The notes under the pieces: generated by a model
The model's database searches: none
What the model was told of the DNA's origin: nothing
What the model saw: the letters and a program-made list of their open reading frames with translations, nothing else
In this document: positions 37,383 to 49,069 of the stretch, piece by piece
Position numbering within the stretch: position 1 is the stretch's first letter
Layout: every line of letters starts with the position of its first letter
Assembly: GCA_029582155.1 (NCBI GenBank)
Contig: CM055906.1
Span: forward strand, 11,651,101 to 11,715,100
DNA length: 64,000 nt
Direction: 5' to 3'
Origin: Panopea generosa
Lineage: Eukaryota; Mollusca; Bivalvia; Adapedonta; Hiatellidae
Translations under genes and position numbers: made by a program

Positions 37383-37577
37383 ATGGAGTTTAATGCCATT
37401 TTCAACACATTTCAGGTTATATATGGCATATCCAGTTTTACATGTGGAGGAAGACCTCAGACAGAGTCAGATTGAGAAGAACCACCTCGTTCTGCAAGTA
37501 ACTGGAAACTTTCCCACATAATGTTTTTTTCAGCGAGCTGGACTCGAACCTACAACCTTACTCGGTCATGGACGACC
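37383..37577 (-). mobile_element. SINE family A copy
   Basis: It reads GAGTTTAATGCCATTTTC, ACATGTGGAGGAAGACCTC and GGACTCGAACCTACAACC, ending CTCGGTCATGGACGACCC. Confidence 0.82.
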
Positions 37578-37619
37578 CTGTAAGTGCTTCTGAGTTTATT
37601 AAACTTTGTGATTTGTCCA

Positions 37620-38728
37620 AGACCAACAAACAAGACCTCTATAACAAACAAAACCAACAAACAAGATCTCTATAACAAACAAGACCTCTAAAACAAACTA
37701 GACCAACAAACAGGACCTCTATAACAAACAAGACCAAAAAAACAGGATCTCTATAACAAACAAGACCAACAAACAACACCTCTATAACAAACAAGATCTC
37801 TATAACAAACAATACCTCTATAACAAACAAGACCAACCTACAAGACCTCTATAACAAACAAGACCAAAAAACAGGACCTCTTTAACAAACAAGACCAACA
37901 AACAATACCTCTATAACAAACAAGACCAACAAACAACACCTCTATAACAAACAAAACCAACAAACAAGAACTCTTTATCAAACGAGACCAACAAACAGAA
38001 CCTCTATAACAAACAAGACTTCTATAACAAACAAGATCTCTATAACAAAAATACCAACAAACAAGGCCTCTATAACAAGCAAGACCAACAAACAAGACCT
38101 CTATAACAAACAATATATCTATAACAAATAAGCTATCTATAACAAACAAGACCTCCATAACAAACAAGACTTCTGTAACAAACAAGATCTCTATAACAAA
38201 CAAGATATATATAACAAACCAGACCTCTACAACAAACAAGACCTCTATAACAAACAAGACCAACAAGCAAGACTTATATAACAAACAAGACCAACAAACA
38301 GGACATATATAACAAATAAGACATCTATAACAAATAAGACATCTATAACAAATAAGAACAAACAAGATCAACAAACAAGACATCTATAACAAACACGATC
38401 TCTATAACCAATAATACCAACAAAAATGATCTCTATTACAAACAAGACCAACAAACAAGACTTCTATAACAAACAAGACCTCTATAACAAACAAGACCAA
38501 CAAACAGGACATCTATAACAAATTAGACCTCTATAATAAACAAGACCTCTATAACAAATAAGACCTCTATAACAAACAAGACCAACAAACAAGTCCTCTA
38601 TAACAAACAAGACCTCTATAACAAACAAGACCAACTAACAAGACCTTTTTAACAATCAAGACCTCTATAACAAACAAGACCACCTAACAAGACCTCTATA
38701 ACAAACAAGACCTCTATAACAAAAACCG
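37620..38728. repeat. Compound tandem array of about 18- and 31-bp units
   Basis: Two modules, CCTCTATAACAAACAAGA and CCAACAAACAAGA, are combined in irregular order. The minus-strand 65- and 181-codon frames (VLFVIEVLFVGLV) are hydrophobic repeat translations and not genes. Confidence 0.93.
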
Positions 38729-38997
38729 ATCTTACTCTACTGCCATACCCTGTTTTGTATAAAGTTTAAATTCGAAGTTCACAATCAATAAATGTAAATT
38801 GTTGTATTCGTATGCATTATGATTCGTTTCAAATTGGTATTTGTATTTAGGCCATTCAAAAATTATTGTCAGAATCTAAATACAAGTAAGCTATGCAGCC
38901 TCAGTAAACTTTAAGAGCACCAGAGTTAACAAAATCCAGGTAAAAAATGAATATATTATTATGATTATTATTATTATAGTTGCATTTCCTTTTAAAT

Positions 38998-39070
38998 TTT
39001 CTTTCAATGGGGTATTTTTATCTAATGCCATTTTCAACACAAAACACATGGCATCTACTTTTATTTGGGT
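38998..39070 (-). mobile_element. SINE family A tail fragment
   Basis: TCAATGGGGTATTTTTATC, then GCCATTTTCAACACA, match the 3' end in reverse complement. It lies head to head with the plus-strand copy that follows. Confidence 0.55.
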
Positions 39071-39305
39071 TCCTCATTCCCAGAATGGTCTAAGGCGCTG
39101 TATTACCTAACAACCAGTTCTCTGAGGTCATTGTTTGAGTCTCCCTCTGTTTGAAAACTTTATATGAGAAAGTTTGACAGCTATTTCAGGAATGACTGTT
39201 GTGGTTCTTCTCAGTTTTATTTTATGGTCTTGACCTCCACAATTAATCTGGATATGGCTCATTATGACCTGTTGTGTGCTAAAATGGCACTAAACACAGT
39301 AAAAC
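39071..39305 (+). mobile_element. SINE family A copy in plus orientation
   Basis: It reads AATGGTCTAAGGCGCTGTA, GGTCATTGTTTGAGTCTCCC (B-box region), GAGAAAGTTTGACAGC and CTGGATATGGCTCATTATG, ending AAATGGCACTAAACAC. This confirms the family's head-to-tail direction. Confidence 0.75.
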
Positions 39306-39737
39306 ACACAAACTAGTTATTTAGAAAAAGGTTTGCCTCAGATATTTTAATAAAACTGAGCAAATCACTTCCTTTCCCAGGAAAAATTGTTGAAAGCATC
39401 GCTAAAGACCATACAACAACAACAACAACAACAACATATGTTTGGATACATTCCTGCTATGAAAAAAATACTTTAAAAGTTCAAAAAAATTCTATGTGGA
39501 ATATTATTTTTATTGTGGATTCTAGACCTTTTAGTACATAGAGGTAATTCAACTGTGCAGTTAGACCTGAACAGAATGCAAGAAGAACATAAAACAGTAT
39601 AAAACAAAAGTGTACAATAGAACTAGGTCACTGTGTCAGGTATTATTCATAATTATAGAACATAAGACCACGCCTATTTAATGCTCAAGTCAATAAAATG
39701 TAAACTATAGCCTTGCATTTATCAATAAAAATGTTAC

Positions 39738-39864
39738 CTGGTGTCGAATATATCCCATATTGGTTTGTGGAGTACTTTTTTGTTTTTCAAGATTGATGGA
39801 GTATATAATACAGGGGCCATAAAAGATGGAAGATATCCGATTGCAGTGTCAAATAACAATGTAT
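39738..39864 (-). CDS. Candidate orphan coding exon, unknown product
   Basis: The minus strand has acceptor TCTTTTGTACAG before 39864 and donor GTAACA after 39738, with 127 nt between and an open frame: TLLFDTAIGYLPSFMAPVLY, then TPSILKNKKVLHKPIWDIFD, then a final split codon. The peptide looks protein-like (YLPSFMAPVLYTPS could be a membrane or re-entrant segment), but I cannot name the family or find neighbouring exons. The opposite strand is also open for 61 codons, so chance is possible. Confidence 0.35.
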
Positions 39865-40056
39865 CTGTACAAAAGATATATGTTAAAAACATTTCACTGA
39901 CCTCCTTTGTGTGCAGCAAAGTATGACATGTTAGCAATGTAAGACATGAAGTCACGCTCAATTAGCTACAACAACTAATATATTATTTGTCCAAATTACT
40001 AATTTATTTCCAATTTTAAAGGCTTTTTCAAAATTTTAGAATTGGCAAAAACCATT

Positions 40057-40078
40057 CCCCCCCCCCCCCCCCCCCCCC
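40057..40078. repeat. 22-base C homopolymer
   Basis: An uninterrupted C run. Its exact length is prone to sequencing error. Confidence 0.8.
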
Positions 40079-40424
40079 ATAAATTATACTTAGATACTAT
40101 CTGACACTGCATGAGCCTTTGAGCCTTTATTGCAGAGTATCTGCTATCGTCTAAGAATGAAGTGTTTCCCACGTAAAATTGCAATATGTTTTATGACATC
40201 AAATCAGTCAGAGGACTGCAATTTTGTTTACAATTTGATCCACCACATTGGCTATACATGATTGGTGAATTTAAATGATCTTGCAGACAAATCAGTCTGG
40301 ATGATGTGTTGAGTGCCTATGATTGTGCAGGTTTTAAATTACAAATCATTCATATTTTAGCAAATTTTTTTTTTAAAATAATGCATAGATTTTGCATGAG
40401 AGTATCTTATACTAATGAACAGGT

Positions 40425-40595
40425 TGTACAGTGGATACATATTATATTGTTAGCTGCTCACGCCAGAGGCCGATCATGATTTCTATCCAGACGACCTCTC
40501 AAAAACACTCAGTTATGGGTTTTGCTTCGGAAACAGATTATTAAACTTGGAGTAAACTTACTTGACAATCAAGCTTAAATAAATTAGTTTTAACT
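40425..40595 (+). mobile_element. SINE family B copy, diverged
   Basis: TTGTACAGTGGATACATATT and GCTGCTCACGCCAGAGGCC, then ACAATCAAGCTTAAATAAAT, match head and tail. The B box is degraded. Confidence 0.65.
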
Positions 40596-41169
40596 TACTT
40601 TTATATTCATCAATTAACCATACTGGGACCATCCAAGTTTCATACCCAAAATCTGCGTTTTTCTTAATAATGTGATGATAGTATATAGCATTTTGGGGCA
40701 GTTACTTACACCCGTGATGTTCAATAATTTTTAACTTCCATCCATCAATATTTTTTTCATCAAAGTCAAATTTCTATTTAATTACCAATTTAATCAGGCA
40801 TCAAATTGGCCAATAAGCAATTTTTTGTGAAAAAGTACTGCACAATTCCTGTCATTCCTCAACAAATATATTCCAATTTTATTGCTTTGATATGGTAAAA
40901 CAATAGTAACCAAAACTGTTAGAAAGCATTTCCTTAGGAATGTTATATGTGCAAAAATGAAGGATAATTTCTTCCTCCTCAAGGTAAGAAAGTAATACAG
41001 AATCAATTATTTATCATTCTGATGACAGGTATCCAGTCACTTGACAGGACAGATACCATTGGTACATGCAACTACAATCTTCTGTAGTCTTCAACACCTA
41101 TTTTGATCAATATTAACTGCAAAATTGAATCTAAACTAACTGAATTATAATTCCAATTTTGTTTTAAAG

Positions 41170-41385
41170 TTGATCATTCAAACTCATAACCTCAGTGTTT
41201 GACCTTTAGACATGATCATTCAATCTCACGACCTCATGTTTGACCTTGAGACTTGATAATTCAAACTCATGGCCTCAGTGTTTGAACTTTGAACTTGATA
41301 ATTCAAACTAACGACCTCAGTGTTTGACCTTTAGACATGATCATTCAAACTCAGAACCTCAGTGTTTGACCTTTGGACATAATTA
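41170..41385. repeat. About 42-bp tandem repeat, five copies
   Basis: The unit reads TGATCATTCAAACTCATAAC, CTCAGTGTTTGACC and TTTAGACA. The copies are imperfect. Confidence 0.9.
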
Positions 41386-41875
41386 TACACTTATGGACAA
41401 GTGATTTTTCTTTATTTTTACTTGCCTGTAGATGAAATAACATTACTTATCTATATATAACCATTTCACTTAAAACAAAACAAATGACAAAAACTTTTAA
41501 TTATAACAAAATACAAAAACCTCAAAGTAAATTTCTTTTTTATTTCATGAACTCTGACTGAAACTATTTAAAATTATTTATTTCATTTGAAACATCAAAA
41601 CACTGAACACAAATGTTTATAAAATGAGCCTTTCTCTCAATTTCGTTTCATCTTTCTTTTCAATACTTAACTGGACAAGTAAACAGAACTATTACACTAT
41701 ATTTGAACATGTACGACACCGACAAATTGATCTTGCCATCCATGAAATGTTAATTATGCTACATGACCATAGAGGAAAGTAACTTTATTTTTAATATAGT
41801 TTAAGAACCAGAAATTGGATGTATTAATATGAAGGCCAAACATTAATGTATTTAACTCTCATCAGTTCTTTTAGT
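41386..41875. other. Unannotated AT-rich DNA
   Basis: No feature was recognised. Confidence 0.4.
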
Positions 41876-41877
41876 TT

Positions 41878-42180
41878 AATATGTAGCATCATTTTATGCA
41901 ATCAAGGGCTAACAAATGATTACCTTGCCACTCTTTCCTGGGATCCACCAATCTCTGCTATAACTGATAACTTTCCCACACCGGAGTATCATGCAACAGA
42001 GGTATGATACCCATCCTGTAACATTATTCTGACACCAGGGGCCAACCAGACCTAGAATTAAGCTCTGAATACTGAGCGCCAAGCAAGGAAGCTTTTAGTA
42101 CCATTTTTCAAGTATTTGATATGACCTAGCCAGGGATTGAACCCACTTCTGCATGCAGATCCTCTACCACTCAGCCACAA
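41878..42180 (-). mobile_element. Family E fragment joined to a family D copy
   Basis: Bases 41878-41985 read ATGTAGCATCATTTTATGCA and AGGGCTAACAAATGATTACC (family E). From 41980 it continues as family D: GGAGTATCATGCAACAG, AAGCAAGGAAGCTTTTAG and GGGATTGAACCCACTTCTGC. The join may be an insertion or a recombinant. Confidence 0.65.
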
Positions 42181-42589
42181 AAAGCAATATATTATTAGTT
42201 ACTTAATTTGAAAATAGTATAATTGACATAAACGTTCAGTAAAAGCCAATCAATATCATTGGGAAAGTGACGTATAAATAATAGTAGAAGATAAAGAAAT
42301 CAATAGTGAACTCATTAAAACCACTTTATTGACTAAACATGTTGTAAGAGGGTTCATATTCCAATTGTTTGTTCATGACTCCGCCTCCATCATGCGGCCG
42401 TCACTCAGTTTAAAATGATTTTTCTTTCATTATTCAATCCCCATACTGAAGGGTTCAATTTTAACATATTATATTGCAGCTTTCATCAATTTTTCGGTCG
42501 AATCAGGACATTGTCTGCTTAAAACAAGTATTCCATAACTCATCAGATCTTGAATATTTACAATAATTCTGCTTTAACCTACAATGATT

Positions 42590-42845
42590 TAAACTGATTG
42601 AATATTTAGCGTCATTTTATGCCATCGAGGGCTAACAGATGATCAGTTAACCTAACCACTGTTTGCTGGGATCCTGAAAGGTTAACCAGTATGCGAGCAC
42701 ACCCCATCCCTGCAAGTAACTGATAACTTTCCCACTTGAATCAGCGATGAGAGACGAATGAAAATGAGACACAACTGTTGTATATCAATCATCACAGAGA
42801 CTGTGGCTAGACGGGGATTCAAACTCAAGACCCCTGGATTAAATC
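42590..42845 (-). mobile_element. SINE-like family E copy, near full length
   Basis: It reads GATTGAATATTTAGCGTCAT, TTATGCCATCGAGGGCTAAC, CCCACTTGAATCAGCGATGA, and a tRNA-like end GGGGATTCAAACTCAAGACC. In reverse complement the last segment is B-box-like (TTTGAATCCCC), so the head is at the high-coordinate end. Confidence 0.82.
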
Positions 42846-43786
42846 TACAAAAGTTATGAGGGGAAAGTTCAGCTAATACTCTGTGTGTAAAAATACAGTA
42901 CTTAGATGACAGACCGTCTGTTTAGACTATGAGGAATTCAACTTTTGTCAGAATAATAGAATTTTTTACTAGAAAAAAAAAAAATCTGAAAAAAGTTGAA
43001 TGCATTTAGTACCGGTATATAACATTTTATAAGTTACTATCTTTAAAGTAAATCCTAAAAATATAAAAACAAAAATACCATTCCTTTAAGGTAGTGCGTG
43101 GGTTTACACATGGATTTTTGAAAGACGTCGGGATTTTAATGATACTTAAGGTGATTGTTGAAACACACCTTGTCTTTTATATAATGTTAATTTTTTGGCC
43201 TAAAATATAGCAATTTTGACGTCAGTGGAGTCCCCTGGCGACAAGCCATTTATTCGCCGTTTTCTACGTTTCGGCATTCTAGTTTGATCATTAATTGGCC
43301 GATTTTTAAAATACAAGCACTCACTTGAATAGGATACAATCCTATAGGATTTTAGATACAGTTATAAACATTAATAAGCGCAGTGAACGCTTGTTTATGA
43401 ATGAAGGTGATCATTTGCGTACTTATGACCTCAAAATGTGTTACAAAATTCCATATCATGCGAAATATACGAGGTAGAAGTTTTTTTATTTTCTGTATGT
43501 TATCAGATAACGGGAAACTTGATGATGGAATAAAAATGGGGGGGGTTTAACCGTGACATTTTTTGCTAAACAACTTTGAAAGTATTTGAATTACTTTAAT
43601 AAACGCCGTATTTACAGCGTCACGCCGACAACGTGGTGATGTTAATGTTTTTACATAACGACAAATATGCTGTTGATATGAGTATTATATTTTTTGAATT
43701 TATATATTAAAATGATGCTCAAAGGTTAAATAACGACATAACGATATTTGCTGGGAAAAACAATTTAAATATTACGACATAATGTA

Positions 43787-44044
43787 TCAGTATTTTTCTG
43801 TGGAATTCACAACAGAATATAAATTAAAAGCAGTCTTCCCTGGAGTTGACAATACATTTTTTAATAAAACTACAAGTCCGTCAAGTCCGGATCGTCTCAA
43901 CACCAGTTCTATGTGGTTTTTACTTACCCCACTTGCTGCGAGGGATTTCACGTTTCCTTTTGTTATAAACTTTTTGGGAATCCAATCCGAGTAGGTATCA
44001 AAATATTTCTTTTCATTTAAAATCCGTTGAATTTTACAGTTCAC
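43787..44044 (-). pseudogene. Putative C-terminal transposase fragment
   Basis: An 85-codon minus frame with IPKKFITKGNVKSLAASGVS followed by KNHIELVLRRSGLDGLVVLL. This resembles a helix-rich segment I associate with the same transposase family, but the match is from memory and weak. It lies inside the TTAA element, in the orientation of the N-terminal part at 46257-47053. Confidence 0.45.
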
Positions 44045-44097
44045 TGAAAAAGTATCATAATAGAGTAACGATACGCCAAGGTTTGATTGAATAATTG

Positions 44098-44366
44098 ATT
44101 GATGATTGAATATACACCGTCATTCTTATGCCATCGAGGGCTATCAGACAATCGGTTAACTTAACCACTGTTTTCTGGGGTCCTGAAAGGTTAACCAGTA
44201 CCCGAGTCCCGCTCGCTCAAAAAACTTCAAGTGGGAAACTTTTACTAGGTTTTTGCGGTCGGACGGTGGTTCTACTCAGTCTGAGGTCTTCTTACACCAG
44301 TAAAACTGGATATGCCATATATAACTTGAAATGTGTTAAAAAAAGCCTTAAACCCCATTAAAAAAA
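44098..44366. mobile_element. Family E fragment (minus) joined to a family A fragment (plus)
   Basis: 44098-44205 reads ACACCGTCATTCTTATGCCA and CCTGAAAGGTTAACCAGTAC (family E, minus). 44205-44366 reads GTGGTTCTACTCAGTCTGAG, AAAACTGGATATGCCATATA and TTAAACCCCATTAAAAAAAC (family A tail, plus). The 388-bp duplication starts at the family A tail. Confidence 0.75.
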
Positions 44367-45104
44367 CAAAATATATTGATATTGATGATATGGAGAACTT
44401 CAACTAATTTTGTTTTAACTTGTAGATCAATCCAATTTATTATGTTATATATAAGTATGTATTATCATGTGATGTTAAGTGTCTGTAATATAAGTAATAA
44501 AAATGTTTAATTAAACTTGAATCAGCAGTGAGAGCCAAATGATAATGAGACACAATGTCGTATATCAATCATCACGGAGACTGTTAATTACTTGTATGAT
44601 ATAAAATGACAATTTACATTTATATATAATATAAAGGTCCCGAATGCAAATCTCCAATGTTGGTTCTGAATAGTACATGTATGTATGGGCAGTTCTCCAG
44701 CAAAACTGGGGTTGAAAAAGGCGTTAAAACCCATTAAAAAATCATTCCGTTATACAAAATATATTGATATTGATGATATGGAGAACTTCAACTAATGTTG
44801 TTTTAACTTGTAGATCAACCCAACTTATTATGTTATATATAAATATGTATTATCATGTGATGTTAAGTGTCTGTAAAATAAGTAATAAAAATGTTTAATT
44901 AAACTTGAATCAGCAGTGAGAGCCAAATGATAATGAGACACAATGTCGTATATCAATCATCACGGAGACTGTTAATTACTTGTATGATATAAAATGACAA
45001 TTTACATTTATATATAATATAAAGGTCCTGAATGCAAATTTCCAATGTTGGTTCTGAATAGTACATGTATGTATGGGCAGTTCTCCAGCAAAACCAGGGT
45101 TGAT
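44345..45104. repeat. Tandem duplication of about 388 bp
   Basis: ATATATTGATATTGATGATA recurs at 44371 and 44759, and TTCTCCAGCAAAAC near 44692 and 45083. The two copies (44345-44732 and 44733-45104) differ at few positions, so the duplication is younger than the surrounding element. Each carries a family E fragment (TTGAATCAGCAGTGAGAGCC). Confidence 0.92.
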
Positions 45105-45771
45105 ATGTTCTTAACCAGTAAATTGTTATATACATAACACTGCATTCAGTTTTAAATCAAAAGTACATTTCCCGATCTTTATACTGAAAACAGACGAAGA
45201 TTGTATATCCAATCGCACATACTCGAATGATAATCGTATTCGACATAGTTATATGTGTTACCGATTGTGTCGAAATGCTTATTTATCAATTGAAACACTT
45301 AAATTTACATTACTGGAATCATTTAACTTAATTAAAAGTACTAAATTAACTGTGGTGTTGAATATAAGAAAGTGTTATGTTCAGCCTTTGGCCGGAACCG
45401 AACCCAGAAGTCTTGAACAACAGTTCACGGCTTTAACAACTACGCCAAATCATCGTTTGTTACAAATATGAATATTTTATGATTATTACTACATACTTCA
45501 GTCTGTATAAGAATCGGCATGCCCGCCGGTTCATATTCATTTTCATTTCTTTATATTATTGTTCCGTTTTTTAGTATACGTAGATAAGATCTAAAATATC
45601 TCGTACTCATATAAGATAGAAATAAAGGCTTGATTCTTATTCTACCTGTCTTATAAACACGTTTCTGTACATTTAATGTACTGATGGGTGGGTGGGGAGA
45701 ATTGGAATTCATTATCATTTAAATGCCATTCTGATAATTGAATAAAACTTAGGTCAGATAATTTTTATTAG

Positions 45772-45956
45772 ATACAGTCGAACCTGTTTTAGCGGCAACC
45801 TCTATTAAGCAGCCACTTGTCTTAAACAGCCACATTTGCCCATTCCCATTTCAATGCTTTCAAAGCAAATTAACCTGTACTAAGCAACAACCTGTCTTAA
45901 AAGGCCACTTTTGCTCACACCCTGGACTTGCTGCTTAAGACAGGTTTAACTGTATT
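45772..45956. mobile_element. MITE-like element with inverted ends
   Basis: It starts ATACAGTCGAACCTGTTTTA and ends with the near-inverse TTAAGACAGGTTTAACTGTA. The interior repeats AGCAGCCACTTGTCTTAAAC and CAACCTGTCTTAAAAGGCCA. TA bases at both ends fit a TA target, as in Tc1/mariner-derived MITEs. Confidence 0.75.
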
Positions 45957-46062
45957 AGGTAATGCAAATTGCAACCATGTCAAAATTATTTTGCATTTAT
46001 ATACATCATTTTAATTCCGCGAAAATACAATTTTTCACTTATTTAACCAACAAAATACCAAA

Positions 46063-46255
46063 GCGGGGCGGTAGTCTATTAGATAGAGTGTTGGCCCCTC
46101 ACGCCAGAGGTTGCGGGTTCGATCCCCAGCTCAACGCCTCTCATTAAACAACACTCATTACTGGTTCTACCCAGAAAGCGGACTCGAGAACGGTTCATAT
46201 AAGCTCTGAGTTTTCATCGCAATCGAGCTAAAATAAATTAGTATAAACTAAAATA
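46063..46255 (+). mobile_element. SINE family B copy, well preserved
   Basis: Head GGGGCGGTAGTCTATTAGAT and B box GCGGGTTCGATCCCC lead to ATTAAACAACACTCATTACT, GGTTCTACCCAGAAAGCGG, and tail GAGCTAAAATAAATTAGTAT. It sits directly against the transposase remnant (46257 onward), which it probably interrupted. Confidence 0.88.
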
Positions 46256-46256
46256 T

Positions 46257-47053
46257 TTGGCTGATTGCAGCCTCTCGACTGCTCCTTTATCTTCTCATAT
46301 TACTTTATCGCACGACTTTTCTGCTACCAGTTCAAAGGATGAACCAATCTCCCTCTCTCTTTTTTTAAGCGATTTGTGGTGTAGAGGAGGAATGTTCAAA
46401 ACAGCTAAAACATTATTCATCTGTGTCTCACTTATGCCGGTATCTAGCATAGCTTCAGAAATAATATAACTATATCAATAAGACACAATGGAGAAAACAA
46501 ACTCTTTTATAATGAAATACAGTTATTATTATGCATCTTGAGTAAAACAGTGTCTTATTGTATGAGTAATTTACAGAGCTTTCTTATACAATTACAGAAT
46601 TCGGAACTTCTATCCATAATTAATAAAAAAAATATTTTTACTTCTAGCAATAGAAGTTTCGATAGCTCCAAAACAACCTTTATTAACGTGTTAACGTTTT
46701 ACTGGTCCATTTTCGCTCATTTTGTGTCTTTTCCCTGTTGCTACATGATTCACCTTTAAACAGTATCGGCAGGAATTATGTAATCTTGATCCAAGACCAA
46801 ACTGTTTCTTGGCAACAATCTTATGAAGGCTGAGCTGTTATTTGCAATATGCGCACTCTTTAAGTCTGTCTTATAAAAATCCCAATTCTATAATACGCCT
46901 TACTTCGCGCCAAGATTCGTCAGTGCCACCACGGTCATCTGTAACATCTTCATTGTCTTTAAATGAACTTCCGGAAAAATGAGTGTTTTTGGCCTTATCT
47001 TTCCGTTTCAAGATATTTAGAGACACAAAATGTCCAATCTTTCTAAACTGCAT
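46257..47053 (-). pseudogene. Decayed Mutator-like (PF20700-type) transposase
   Basis: Minus-strand translation from 47053 gives GGTDESWREVRRIIELGFL, then a stop. In the same frame follow KECAYCK, a second stop, QLSLHKIVAKKQFGLGSRL, CRYC and VNHVATGKRHK. A later open segment reads EAMLDTGISETQMNNVLAVL, NIPPLHHKSLKKREREIGSS and ends near a stop and the SINE. Two CxxC pairs and the TGKRH and LNIPP words match the mollusc transposase family I know as PF20700. Stops and gaps show it is dead. Confidence 0.7.
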
Positions 47054-48464
47054 GACATGTTTACTACATTTAGAGTAAATCCGCGAGAGAAATGCCGCTT
47101 GACCGTGACGACATCATTTCATGTATTAGACCGGTATTCAGATATGCATGAAGGTGCATGGCAATTCAAAGTAGTGTGAATCAGCTACAGAAACATATAC
47201 GGCCATAAGCGATAGTAGTGATAGCTTTATTTGAGTTTCTTTTACACCTATATAGTTCTGTTCAAAAATTAGGTAGATAAATGGTGTGGTTAGAATGTAT
47301 TAAATGTGGCAATGATCATTGTCACATACAGCTATAATCATTCTAATGAGTGCAGTAGTAAGTAAACATATCAACAACATAATTGTCATGAAGTACACCA
47401 CGTTGTCTACGTGACGCTGTAAAAACGGCGTTTATTAAAGTTATTCAAAACTTTATAAGTTGTTGAGCAAAAATATTACGGTTAAACCCGCCTTTTTTAT
47501 TCCCTCATCAAGTTTCCCGTTCGTCGTAGAAGGACATACTGAAAACAAACAAAAATCTACCTCGCATATTTCGCGTGATATGGAATTTTGTAACACATTT
47601 CGAGGTCATAATAAGTATGCAAATGATCACCTTCATTCATAAACAAGCGTTCACTGTACTTATTAATGTTTATTAATGCATACAACTGTACCTAAACTCC
47701 TATAGGATTGTGTCCTATTCAAGTGAGTGCTTATATTTTAAAAATCTGCCAGTTAATGATCAAACTAGATTGCCGAAACGTAGAAAACGGCAAATGTATG
47801 GCTTGTCGCCAGAGGGCGCCACTGATGTCAAAATCGCCATATTTTCGGCCAAAAAATAACATCATTTAAAAAACAAGATGTATTCCAACAATCACTAAAA
47901 GTATCATTAAAATCCGACGACTTTCGAAAATCCATGTGTAAACCCACAAACTACCTTAAATCACATGATTATCCTGCCTCTTTCCCCACACAATTATATA
48001 CATATGTCATGGCGATGAACATGTCTGTAACATTATAAATAAGCTGTGATGATCATTCTCATTTATTTATGCCTTGCAGTTCATCAGTTTTCAAGTAAAT
48101 ACATTTAGTTACGGAACTTGGGATTACTCATGTGGAAATAATATTCTTGCTTATGGGGGACCATTGATTTTAGTCTGGGACAAAATCTATATAGCGTTAT
48201 TTGTCCCGACTAATACCTGCTACTTAGCATGAGGGGAATTGTGATAATTAGCATATCTTGCATTAAACTGTTCTCTTATTCAAATAATTCAATAAACATT
48301 GTATCAGATGTATTGCAATACGCATCGCTTCTCATCTGCGTTTGAAAACAATAAAAGAAGCAAATGAAATGTGTAAAAACAAGGTTACTCACAGATAACT
48401 GTCATTTTTAACATATTATATTGTTCTTACAGCTTTGATAAATCATGCCTAAAGTCTCCCTGGA

Positions 48465-48620
48465 ATAGAACTAGTGCCATAATAAGCATGATGTAGATAA
48501 AGCTAATATCTCAAGCATGTCCTGCTCAAGGATATCACAAACGGCTGCTGCGGGGATCAAACATACAACCCTCTGATCCTTGGTCTTATGGTCCACTAAA
48601 CCATGCACCCAACACATTGA
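48465..48620 (-). mobile_element. SINE family C copy
   Basis: In reverse complement it reads GGTTTAGTGGACCATAAGAC, then GAGGGTTGTATGTTTGATCC, followed by TTGAGCAGGACATGC. It matches the copy at 9786-9935. Confidence 0.72.
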
Positions 48621-48644
48621 TTAAATCAATACAATTTAACTTTT

Positions 48645-48860
48645 TTCATGTGGTTTTCAACAAAATTTAATGAGGCAAATTTCTACACATTACAAACCTC
48701 AGCTAGAGGAAGACCTCATAATGGAACCCAATGATAGTCCTTCATTGAGTAACTGTCAAACTTTCCCAAAAAGTAATTGGACCAAGCTCTGGGCATAAAC
48801 TCATGACCTCTGCTTTGGAGTAGGTGATCTTGTAACTCACTTGACCATAGAGGACAACCT
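48645..48860 (-). mobile_element. SINE family A copy, diverged
   Basis: It reads CAAACCTCAGCTAGAGGAAG, ACCTCATAATGGAACCC, AACTGTCAAACTTTCCC and CTTGACCATAGAGGACAACC. Confidence 0.7.
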
Positions 48861-48889
48861 TATTATATCAGAATAGTAAAAAATTAGTT

Positions 48890-49065
48890 AACTGACAAAT
48901 CTTCTATTAATAACTGAAGTGGGGGGGGGGGTTCCATTATTGGAATAGGAGAGAAAATGTTCGGCCAACAACACTTTAAGATTGTAAAAGTTTTAAATAG
49001 AAAGATTTTATATTTCCTGTCAAGAGATGCAGCAGGGTATATTTCAGATACTTTCTATGTTACTT
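48890..49065. other. Unannotated DNA with a G homopolymer
   Basis: A run of about ten G lies near 48921. Nothing else was recognised. Confidence 0.4.
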
Positions 49066-49069
49066 ATGG

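Larger units (their letters stand above)
43086..47959 (-). mobile_element. TTAA-flanked DNA transposon with about 0.6-kb terminal inverted repeats, decayed
   Basis: TTAA occurs at 43086-43089 and 47956-47959. Between them the element begins GGTAGTGCGTGGG and ends CCCACAAACTACC. Its termini (about 43090-43690 and 47362-47955) are inverted copies, sharing GTTTACACATGGATTTT, CCGTTTTCTACGTTTCGGCA, ACAAGCGTTCACTG and GTTGATATG. TTAA duplications with GG next to them are typical of Kolobok/T2 elements (from memory). The interior carries minus-strand transposase remains plus younger insertions. Confidence 0.85.

Noticed and set aside
37639-38383. Minus-strand hydrophobic frames (VLFVIEVLFV)
   Set aside because: They are repeat translations of the compound array. 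The hydrophobicity comes from AAC/AAA-rich DNA read in reverse.
46063-46140. Functional tRNA gene
   Set aside because: A and B boxes are present, but the sequence continues into a conserved SINE body shared with other copies and does not fold into a full cloverleaf by eye.
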